Positions 1 to 5,619 of a DNA stretch of 6,073 nucleotides are shown here, piece by piece. Origin of the DNA: Bacteroidales bacterium UBA6117 (GTDB lineage Bacteria > Bacteroidota > Bacteroidia > Bacteroidales > VadinHA17); assembly GCA_002428385.1 (NCBI GenBank), contig DIWB01000022.1, positions 1 through 6,073 of the forward strand. Direction: 5' to 3'. The position numbers and the translations under genes were made by a program. How positions within the stretch are numbered: the first letter of the stretch is position 1; the number at the start of each line of letters is the position of its first letter. The notes beneath the pieces are model-generated. The model saw nothing but the letters and a program-made list of their open reading frames with translations. It had not been told where the DNA came from and searched no databases.

Positions 1-2
1 GC

Positions 3-101
3 AAGTGCGGACACTGCATGATGGGCGAATATTTTGTGTGCAAGGACGGGCCTGTTTTTACATACGCTGAAATCAGGAATCAACCGAATATCTGGAACTG
101 A
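3..101 (+). CDS. C-terminal end of a sulfhydrogenase-gamma / PyrK-like FAD-NAD(P)-binding oxidoreductase (5' truncated)
   Basis: Frame 3 is open from the window edge to TGA at 99-101 and gives 32 residues beginning KCGHCMMGEYFVCKDGPVF. This is the typical [2Fe-2S]-binding C-terminus of the ferredoxin reductase-like family that includes PyrK (dihydroorotate dehydrogenase electron-transfer subunit), the gamma subunit of archaeal sulfhydrogenase and NfnA. The cysteines at 6-8, 15-17 and 39-41 match the last three cluster ligands (C-x2-C-x7-C). The first ligand would lie just upstream. In the family, FAD and NAD(P) domains precede this segment and the protein moves electrons between NAD(P)H and iron-sulfur carriers. 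The stop lies one nucleotide before the next ATG, so the two genes are very likely co-transcribed and translationally coupled. Family assignment is fairly secure. The exact physiological partner (NADH, NADPH or another) cannot be read from this fragment. Confidence 0.8.
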   Translation, partial: KCGHCMMGEYFVCKDGPVFTYAEIRNQPNIWN

Positions 102-102
102 C

Positions 103-594
103 ATGGAACAGATGTTATTGATCGATATGATAAGGCTCAGGGAAGCAATGGCTGAGAATCACGACCTCAGGCTGCCGGAAGCGCTCTTTTATCCGGTTGC
201 CAATTCAAACGGGCTTAAAACAGTCCGCGAACTGGCAGTTTTCAGGTTCACATGCAGAAAATGCGAGGATGCACCCTGTATTGCCGCCTGCCCGGCCGAG
301 GCTCTCGAGAAGGATGACGAAGGCATAATAAACAGGCATACAAATCTTTGCATTTCATGCAAGTCGTGTGTCACCATCTGTCCCTTCGGAACAATGATGA
401 CGGATTTTTTCAAACACCACAGGAACAGGGATCTCTATTTCAACCTGACGGATACCGGTGATATGAACAAGTTCATCTCGGCGTGTCCTCCGGGATCAGT
501 CTCACTGACCGATCTGAAGGAGTCGCCAGCAGACAATATCTATAAGCTCAATGAGAAGGTACTTATAAAAGACTATATGTATAAAACGGACTAA
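103..594 (+). CDS. Two-[4Fe-4S]-cluster ferredoxin-like electron-transfer subunit of the hydrogenase
   Basis: The protein has 163 residues from the ATG at 103. An in-frame ATG at 34 exists, but it lies inside the coding end of the upstream flavoprotein, so 103 is preferred; ATGs at 112 and 127 are less likely alternatives. Two cluster motifs are visible: C51-x2-C54-x4-C59-x3-C63-P and C83-x2-C86-x2-C89-x3-C93-P, enough for two [4Fe-4S] clusters by the usual cross-ligation pattern. A ninth cysteine, C128, sits in an ACPPGS motif. The wide x4 spacing of the first motif recalls HycB/DmsB-type proteins, but those carry four clusters and this has two. There are no membrane segments or signal peptide, so it is probably a peripheral cytoplasmic subunit. 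It lies between a flavoprotein and the NuoH-like anchor. The likely role, inferred, is to wire the flavoprotein or a soluble ferredoxin to the NuoB-like subunit, in place of NuoI/MbhN. The 11-nt gap to the next gene supports one operon. Confidence 0.85.
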   Translation: MEQMLLIDMIRLREAMAENHDLRLPEALFYPVANSNGLKTVRELAVFRFTCRKCEDAPCIAACPAEALEKDDEGIINRHTNLCISCKSCVTICPFGTMMTDFFKHHRNRDLYFNLTDTGDMNKFISACPPGSVSLTDLKESPADNIYKLNEKVLIKDYMYKTD

Positions 595-605
595 AACCAG
601 CAGAC

Positions 606-1538
606 ATGGCAGTCTATCTGTTCTATTTTCTTGTTTTTCCGGGCCTTCTGTTTGCTGCTGTCACCGGAGGCTTTCTTTCCTGGTTCGACAGGAAGATCAC
701 AGCCAGGGTACAGTTCCGGAAAGGGCCGCCCCTGCTTCAGCCCTTTTATGATTTCTTCAAGCTTTTACTTGTAAAGGAAACAATCCTCCCAAAGCAGGGA
801 TCGCCTGTGGTTTTTCTCATGGCTCCGGTTTTTGCAGTTTTCGGGGCAACTATGGCTGGCGTGTTCATCCTGCTTCCCCTTTTCAATATCACAACCGGAT
901 TCCGGGGAGATCTTCTTGTCATTTTCTACCTCCTCACTATACCTTCTTTTTCATATGTTCTGGGAGCAGTGGCATCAGGAAACCCTCTTGCTTCGGTGGG
1001 AGCTTCGAGGGAAATGAAACTGATTCTGAGTTATGAACTTACCTTCTTTCTGGTTATCGCCGGCATAATTGTGAAGGCTTCACAGAATTTTGACCTCTAT
1101 TCGATTATACAATTACAGAAGGATGGTGCCCCATTCTTAGGAAGCATTTCGGGGATCCTGCTTTTCATTGCAGGCATATTCTGCATTCAGGCAAAACTGG
1201 GCCTTGTGCCCTTCGATATGGCTGAAGCAGAAACCGAGCTGTCAGAAGGTTCATTCATCGAGTATTCGGGTCCGCCCTATGCACTTATCAAACTCACGAA
1301 ATATATAATGCTCCTTATTCTGCCCTGCTTCCTTGTTGCATTACTGATGAAAGGCTTTAACCTCCGCGGGATAAACATCCTGTGGGCTTTTCTCAAGGTA
1401 GCAGGTGTTGTGCTCCTGCTGACACTGATCCGGAACACGAATCCGAGGATCAAGATCAGGCAGGCAATAAGCTTCTTCATGATATGGATGAATCTTATTG
1501 CAATTGCTGCTATTGTTCTTGCATTTTTTGGCTTATAA
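606..1538 (+). CDS. NuoH/HyfC/EchB-like membrane anchor subunit of group 4 hydrogenase
   Basis: The protein has 310 residues, close to the usual length of NuoH-family proteins, with about eight hydrophobic segments (roughly residues 4-26, 66-92, 103-125, 140-157, 178-197, 225-247, 258-276 and 284-308). Family hallmarks are present. The first cytoplasmic loop holds DRKITARVQFRKGPPLLQP (28-46), matching the ERK-ARIQ-R-GP segment of NuoH. SREMKLILSYE (134-144) carries the conserved loop glutamate. VPFDMAEAETELSEG (201-215), followed by EYSG (219-222), is the acidic loop that forms part of the E-channel in complex I. In group 4 hydrogenases this subunit anchors the hydrophilic arm and couples redox chemistry to ion movement (established for the family). 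The start at 606 is the first ATG and follows the previous stop by 11 nt. No Shine-Dalgarno sequence is evident. The EYSGPPYALIKL version and the gene context favour hydrogenase over NADH dehydrogenase. Confidence 0.92.
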   Translation: MAVYLFYFLVFPGLLFAAVTGGFLSWFDRKITARVQFRKGPPLLQPFYDFFKLLLVKETILPKQGSPVVFLMAPVFAVFGATMAGVFILLPLFNITTGFRGDLLVIFYLLTIPSFSYVLGAVASGNPLASVGASREMKLILSYELTFFLVIAGIIVKASQNFDLYSIIQLQKDGAPFLGSISGILLFIAGIFCIQAKLGLVPFDMAEAETELSEGSFIEYSGPPYALIKLTKYIMLLILPCFLVALLMKGFNLRGINILWAFLKVAGVVLLLTLIRNTNPRIKIRQAISFFMIWMNLIAIAAIVLAFFGL

Positions 1539-1549
1539 CAGTTAAAACC

Positions 1550-1963
1550 GTGGGCTTTAAAAGTTTTTGCTTCAAGAAATCATTATGGGTCTTCCATTTC
1601 GGCGGAGCTTCATGCAACAACTGCGATATTGAAATACTCGACTGCCTCACACCACGGTATGATCTTGAAAGGTTCGGTATTCTGCTGGTCGGCAGCGTCA
1701 GGCATGCCGATGTGCTCCTGGTGAACGGATCAATAAACAGGCGTGACAAAGAGCGGCTTCTGGAGATCTACAATCAGGCCGCAAAGCCGGTACTGGTAGT
1801 TGCAATCGGAGCTTGCGGTTGTACCGGCGGCATCTTCGCAGAAGGAAATACTTTCGCAGGGCCTGTCGACAAGATAATCCCTGTGGATGCATACATACCC
1901 GGATGCCCTCCAAAGCCGGAAGCAATAATAGCAGGCATTATGGCGCTGGTGAAGAGCAAATAA
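1550..1963 (+). CDS. NuoB-like small (proximal cluster) subunit of group 4 [NiFe] hydrogenase
   Basis: The protein has 137 residues if it starts at GTG 1550, which leaves an 11-nt gap after the NuoH-like stop. The frame stays open upstream into the preceding gene. The nearest in-frame ATG, at 1484, would overlap that gene by 55 nt and add a cysteine-rich stretch unlike the family, so GTG is preferred. No Shine-Dalgarno is visible. The region KKSLWVFHFGGASCNNCDIE and the following LTPRYDLERFGILLVGS-RHADVLLV are characteristic of the small subunits of Mbh/Ech/Hyc-type enzymes. The four ligands of the proximal [4Fe-4S] cluster are present: C22 and C25 (C-x2-C-D-I-E), C89 in GACGCTGG, and C119 in IPGCPPKPEAI. 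The protein passes electrons to the Ni-Fe site of the large subunit and has no membrane segment. C32 and C91 are additional cysteines whose role is unknown. The gene ends in two consecutive in-frame stops (TAA TAG), and the second stop overlaps the start of a repeat tract. Confidence 0.9.
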   Translation: MGFKSFCFKKSLWVFHFGGASCNNCDIEILDCLTPRYDLERFGILLVGSVRHADVLLVNGSINRRDKERLLEIYNQAAKPVLVVAIGACGCTGGIFAEGNTFAGPVDKIIPVDAYIPGCPPKPEAIIAGIMALVKSK

Positions 1964-1965
1964 TA

Positions 1966-2063
1966 GCGAGGGGCAAGGGGCGAGGGGCAAAGGGCGCAGG
2001 GCAAAGGGCGAAGGGCACAGGGCGCAGGACGAAGGGGCAAGGGGCGCAGGGCAAGGGCTCAGG
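1966..2063 (+). repeat. Tandem G-rich heptamer repeat, about 14 imperfect units, between the NuoB-like and NuoC-like genes
   Basis: The 98-nt tract is built from 7-nt units with consensus GC(A/G)(A/C)(A/G)GG, for example GCGAGGG, GCAAGGG, GCGCAGG, GCAAAGG, GCGAAGG and GCACAGG. Unit starts are at about 1966, 1973, 1980, 1987, 1994, 2001, 2008, 2015, 2022, 2029, 2037, 2044, 2051 and 2057, with one extra G at 2036 and one 6-nt unit at 2051. A decayed unit follows at 2064-2070. The variable positions are 3 to 5, while the GC and GG are nearly fixed. It occupies most of the only large gap (130 nt) in an otherwise tightly packed operon. It has no protein-coding role: the open frames through it, on either strand, are low-complexity. 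From memory, similar heptamer tracts occur between genes in Bacteroidota genomes; this was not checked. It also has the run spacing of a G-quadruplex former. Confidence 0.88.
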
Positions 2064-2093
2064 GCAAGAAATCTGAAGTATGAAGAAAATGAA

Positions 2094-2543
2094 ATGACAG
2101 ATATAATGAACATTGAAGCAATCATAGAAGAAATAAAAGTCAAGCTCGGGAGTGATGTTCTTGAAACCGAGAAGAGGAGCGACACAAGGTGGTCGGTAAT
2201 GATAGAACCCGATGCCCTCCTGAAAGTTGCAGATCATCTCTACAAAGAGGCCGGGCTCAGGTTTATTATTGCTTCCGCAATCCATACCAGGAGAGGATTC
2301 GAGATACACTATCATTTCAGTAAGGATGAGATCGGACTCGTACTTAACATCCATGTTATTCTCAAATCCGACAAGCCGCAAATAGAATCGCTTTCAAATA
2401 TGTTCAACGCCTCCAACTGGATAGAAAGGGAGATGCATGAGCTTTTCGGGATCGATTTCCTCAACCACCCAAACCAGGAGAAACTTATCTCCGAAGGTAA
2501 CTGGGCAGAGGGGGTTTATCCTTATAGAAAAGAGTTCAAATAG
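2094..2543 (+). CDS. NuoC-like (30 kDa family) subunit of group 4 hydrogenase
   Basis: The protein has 149 residues and is soluble. The C-terminal half carries the 30-kDa subunit signature: ASNWIEREMHELFGIDFLNH (106-125), followed by PNQEKLI and the terminal GVYPYRKEF, matching the W-x-ER-E-x-(D/E)-LFGI-F-HP pattern of NuoC and of the N-terminal part of HycE. In this system it is a separate protein and not fused to the large subunit. The family forms part of the hydrophilic arm next to the large subunit and binds no cofactor of its own. ATG 2094 is used as the start; an in-frame ATG at 2106 (MNIEAII) is equally plausible, because neither has a good Shine-Dalgarno. The gene follows the heptamer tract by about 30 nt and is only 2 nt from the large-subunit start, so the NuoC- and NuoD-like proteins are probably translated in a coupled way. 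Confidence 0.9.
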   Translation: MTDIMNIEAIIEEIKVKLGSDVLETEKRSDTRWSVMIEPDALLKVADHLYKEAGLRFIIASAIHTRRGFEIHYHFSKDEIGLVLNIHVILKSDKPQIESLSNMFNASNWIEREMHELFGIDFLNHPNQEKLISEGNWAEGVYPYRKEFK

Positions 2544-2545
2544 AA

Positions 2546-3748
2546 ATGATCATGAACAAGAAATTTTTCATACCCATTGGTCCCTATCACCCGCTGCAGG
2601 AAGAGCCTGAGCTTTTCAAGCTTTATTGTGAAGGTGAGATCGTTAAGGATATAAAATGGGAAACAGGATATAATCACCGGGGTATTGAAAAACTGGCTGA
2701 ATCAAAGACCTATGACCAGGTATTTTTTCTTGTGGAAAGGATCTGCGGGATCTGTTCAACCTCACATCCCTTTGCCTTTGCCAATGCGGTTGAGGAGATA
2801 TGCAGGATTGAAATAACAGACAGAACCAGATACATAAGGAGCATAATTGGCGAACTTGAACGAATTCACAGTCATCTGCTCTGGCTTGGACTGGCAGGAC
2901 ACTTCCTGGGGTACAATACCGTGTTCATGTGGGCATGGAAATACCGTGAGCCGATCCTTGACCTGTTCGAAATGATCACGGGTAACCGGAACAGCTATGC
3001 GATGTTCAAGGTCGGAGGTGTAAGACGTGATATTGAAGAATCGAAGATACCGGTGATTCTTAAAGCAATGTCTGATATTAAAAAGAAGCTTACACTTCTC
3101 ACAGGTGCAGTAATGGACGACCCGGTTATCCATGCAAGGACAAAGGGAGTCGGAGTCCTTACAAAACAGGATGTGATCGATTATGGAGCGGTTGGTCCGA
3201 CGGCAAGAGCCTCCGGGCTGGCAATCGACATAAGGAAGGATGATCCGTATGCTGCATATCCGCTGGTGAACTGGAAGGTTATCACATCAAACACGGGAGA
3301 TGTATTTGCCAAAACTGAAGTGAGGCTCATGGAAATGTTTGAATCGGTCTCCATCATTGAGCAATGTCTTGAGAAGATCAAAAAGGAAAAGGAAGGTGAC
3401 ATTTCCATAAAGGTTAAGGAAATGCCCGAAGGAATGGGCACAGGCAGAGCTGAAGCTCCAAGGGGAGAGGTGTTCCACTGCGTATTCTCAGATGGTTCCA
3501 ACTCTCCGGTAAGGCATAAAATAAGGGCTCCGAGCTATGTGAACATCGCCACGTTCAAAAAATCATGTATCGGACAGAGTATCTCCGATGCAACCATCAC
3601 CCTTGCTGCAGTCGATCCATGCTACTGCTGCACGGAACGGCTTGCTGCAGCCTATGATGCGGGAACAGGGTTAAAAATTCACAATGCAAGGGAATTGATA
3701 GAAATGTCGGTCAGTAAAACCACACTGCTTAGGAAACAACAAGGATAG
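2546..3748 (+). CDS. [NiFe] hydrogenase large (catalytic) subunit, group 4, NuoD-like
   Basis: The protein has 400 residues, normal for an unfused group 4 large subunit. The Ni-Fe ligands are complete. The N-terminal motif is RICGICSTSHPF with C67 and C70 (and H74). The C-terminal motif is DPCYCCTER with C359 and C362. NuoD proteins of complex I lack these cysteines, so this is a hydrogenase and not an NADH dehydrogenase subunit. Other family marks are GYNHRGIEKL (41-50), SHLLWLG (109-115), GGVRRDI (157-163) and YGAVGPTARASG (213-224). It catalyses 2H+ + 2e- <-> H2 on the cytoplasmic side (established family role). The direction is inferred only. A 35-residue tail (366-400) follows the C-terminal motif. 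In some group 4 enzymes a peptide here is removed by a maturation protease, in others not; the sequence does not decide. An in-frame ATG at 2552 is an alternative start. Confidence 0.94.
   Translation: MIMNKKFFIPIGPYHPLQEEPELFKLYCEGEIVKDIKWETGYNHRGIEKLAESKTYDQVFFLVERICGICSTSHPFAFANAVEEICRIEITDRTRYIRSIIGELERIHSHLLWLGLAGHFLGYNTVFMWAWKYREPILDLFEMITGNRNSYAMFKVGGVRRDIEESKIPVILKAMSDIKKKLTLLTGAVMDDPVIHARTKGVGVLTKQDVIDYGAVGPTARASGLAIDIRKDDPYAAYPLVNWKVITSNTGDVFAKTEVRLMEMFESVSIIEQCLEKIKKEKEGDISIKVKEMPEGMGTGRAEAPRGEVFHCVFSDGSNSPVRHKIRAPSYVNIATFKKSCIGQSISDATITLAAVDPCYCCTERLAAAYDAGTGLKIHNARELIEMSVSKTTLLRKQQG
3741..3745 (+). promoter_or_regulatory. Shine-Dalgarno-like AAGGA before the NuoL-like gene
   Basis: AAGGA lies 7 nt upstream of the ATG at 3753 and overlaps the last codons of the large-subunit gene. 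It is the only convincing ribosome binding site in the window and supports 3753 as the start. Confidence 0.5.
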
Positions 3749-3752
3749 CGAA

Positions 3753-5606
3753 ATGAAGGAATTTATCGACCTCATATCCAATAATGCCCTGATGGCGAAT
3801 CCTGAGTCCGCAATTATAATTACCATAATTGCCGGGATCATCCTGTTCATTATTCCGGATAAGGCTTCCCTTGCCAAAGGGATCCTTGCCCTGGCTGTGG
3901 CTGTGATTGCAGGAGTGCTGACAGCAGGGATTTACACATCCGGTCCGCAAAAGTTTGTGCCCGAGGTATGGGAGATTGGCAGGTATCTTTCCCTGAGAAT
4001 TGATAACCTGAGCAGGCTGGTTCTTATGTTCATCAGTCTCTTCTCCATATTGATACTTCTATATTCCATAGTTTACATGAAGGGGAAGAAGATAAGGAAC
4101 TACTATTCCTGGATCCTTGTTACAATGGGTTGTTCCTATGGTGCCGTGGCGGCCGATAATCTCCTTCTTTTCCTTGCATTCTGGGGAATACTGGGTATAA
4201 CTCTGTACAAGCTAATCCAGGGCGGTGATGAAGACAGTTCGGCAACAGCCAAGAAGACTCTTATTATGATTGGAGCCTCCGACAGCATAATGATAATCGG
4301 TATCGCGATCGTCTGGAAGATCACTGATACCCTGAACATGAGCGAAATTTCCCTTTCAACAGGAAATGCACTAACTGTTACCGCCTTTCTGGCCCTTCTC
4401 GTGGGAAGTTTCACAAAGGCAGGAGCCTTTCCGTTCCATACCTGGGTGCCGGACTATGCAAAGGATGCTCCGGCTTCATCTTCTGCATTTCTGCCGGCCT
4501 CGCTCGATAAGCTCCTTGGTATATATTTTCTGGCCAGGATCATAAACGGAATGTTTATCCCTGGCGAATGGATGACTCTAATCTTACTCCTGATCGCCGT
4601 GATAACTATTATCACAGCGGTGATGATGGCCCTGTTTCAGCATAACTATAAACAGCTGCTCGGATATCATGCCGTATCGCAGGTCGGATATATGATCCTG
4701 GGACTGAGTCTCGGATCAGTGATTGGTATCGCTGCAGGATTGTTTCACATGGTAAACAATGCAATTTATAAGAGCGGACTGTTCTTGTCTGCCGGTTCAA
4801 TAGAATACCGGACAGGCAAAAATGATATTGACGACCTCGGGGGATTGTCAAAAGCGATGCCCGTTACATTTATTGCCGCTCTCATCTTCGCAATGTCGAT
4901 TTCGGGGATACCTCCCCTGAACGGATTTGCATCCAAGTGGATGATTTACCAGGCAATTATTGATTTTGGAGGCGAAACCGGTATCCCGAACAAACTTTGG
5001 GTGATATGGCTTGGACTCGCAGTATTCGGATCCGCACTTACCCTGGCCAGTTTCATCAAGTTTATCGGAGGCGTTTTCCTCAGCAGGCGCAGGGCAGAGT
5101 TAGCGGATGTTAAGGAAGTGCCCTGGTCCATGTGGATCCCGGTTGCCCTGCTCGCACTTCTTTGTATTATCCTGGGAGTCTTTGCCACTAACGAGGTAGT
5201 ACCACGGTTGTTCATGCCTGTAACCGGTGAGTTCGAATTTTCAGGTTACTGGAATTCCGGGCTGGTTTCGATACTGGTTCTGGTGTCAATTGTGGCAGGG
5301 ATAATTATCTATCTCGTATCAGACATTAAAAAATTCAGGACTTCCGACAGTTTTATCGGCGGAGAAAAGTTCCATGATCTTGCAGGTTATCCGACACCTG
5401 AATTTTACAGGACATTCATGGAATTCCGTTTTCTGTCAGTACTATATCGCAGGGCAAAGGAGAAATGGTTCGACATCTATGAACTGTCGAAGGAAGCGGT
5501 TTTATGGTGCAGCCACGGGTTGAGTATTGCTCACACCGGGGTTCTTTCCGGCTATATAATCTGGATATTTGCCGGTTTGATCATTATGTTATTGATTATG
5601 ATATAA
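3753..5606 (+). CDS. NuoL/MrpD/HyfB-like proton (or Na+) translocating membrane subunit
   Basis: The protein has 617 residues with about 15-16 hydrophobic segments, the size of NuoL. The core antiporter domain is recognisable from SFTKAGAFPFHTWVP (219-233), YKQLLGYHAVSQVGYM (299-314), DIDDLGGLSKAMPVT (358-372) and GIPPLNGFASKW (385-396). Lysines that align by eye with the key channel lysines of NuoL are present (K222, K300, K340, K395), as is D177. Three usual charged or polar positions are changed. The TM5 glutamate of the FWEL motif is glycine (FWGI, G145), the TM7 histidine of the HAAT motif is proline (LPAS, P248), and the second histidine of the FHLxxHAFFK motif is asparagine (N336). The C-terminus (about 548-617) has an amphipathic stretch with LYRRAKEKWFDIYEL, then AHTGVLSGYIIW and a final membrane segment, like the lateral helix region of NuoL. 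The role, inferred, is ion pumping driven by the hydrogenase reaction. It starts 4 nt after the large subunit. Confidence 0.92.
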   Translation: MKEFIDLISNNALMANPESAIIITIIAGIILFIIPDKASLAKGILALAVAVIAGVLTAGIYTSGPQKFVPEVWEIGRYLSLRIDNLSRLVLMFISLFSILILLYSIVYMKGKKIRNYYSWILVTMGCSYGAVAADNLLLFLAFWGILGITLYKLIQGGDEDSSATAKKTLIMIGASDSIMIIGIAIVWKITDTLNMSEISLSTGNALTVTAFLALLVGSFTKAGAFPFHTWVPDYAKDAPASSSAFLPASLDKLLGIYFLARIINGMFIPGEWMTLILLLIAVITIITAVMMALFQHNYKQLLGYHAVSQVGYMILGLSLGSVIGIAAGLFHMVNNAIYKSGLFLSAGSIEYRTGKNDIDDLGGLSKAMPVTFIAALIFAMSISGIPPLNGFASKWMIYQAIIDFGGETGIPNKLWVIWLGLAVFGSALTLASFIKFIGGVFLSRRRAELADVKEVPWSMWIPVALLALLCIILGVFATNEVVPRLFMPVTGEFEFSGYWNSGLVSILVLVSIVAGIIIYLVSDIKKFRTSDSFIGGEKFHDLAGYPTPEFYRTFMEFRFLSVLYRRAKEKWFDIYELSKEAVLWCSHGLSIAHTGVLSGYIIWIFAGLIIMLLIMI

Positions 5607-5619
5607 TTAAGATTACCAT

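Noticed and set aside
1382..1549. Possible N-terminal extension of the NuoB-like protein into the NuoH-like gene
   Set aside because: The extra residues translate conserved NuoH-like coding sequence out of frame and do not resemble the small-subunit family.
1966..2063. CRISPR array or transcription terminator
   Set aside because: Units are 7 nt with no spacers, so it is not a CRISPR array. The tract is purine-rich on one strand without an inverted repeat or T-run, so it is not an intrinsic terminator.
1813..2076. Plus-strand open frame ending in a Gly/Arg/Lys-rich low-complexity tail
   Set aside because: It overlaps the NuoB-like gene out of frame, and its tail is simply the repeat tract; no start signal or family resemblance.
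2080..2097. Five-codon leader-like ORF (ATG at 2080, TGA at 2095) overlapping the NuoC-like start
   Set aside because: It is too short and A-rich to distinguish from chance, with no ribosome binding site.
1730..2381. Overlapping minus-strand open frames (1730-2185, 1774-2040, 1938-2381) rich in Pro, Ala, Leu and Cys
   Set aside because: They are translations of the heptamer repeat and of the antisense of conserved hydrogenase genes. The periodic PLPLAPCP-like peptide is an artefact of a 7-nt repeat read in three frames.
606..5606. NADH dehydrogenase (complex I) operon
   Set aside because: The NuoD-like protein has both CxxC Ni-Fe motifs, the NuoB-like protein has the hydrogenase-type C-x2-C-D-I-E motif, and Mrp-type sequence follows; these indicate a group 4 hydrogenase.
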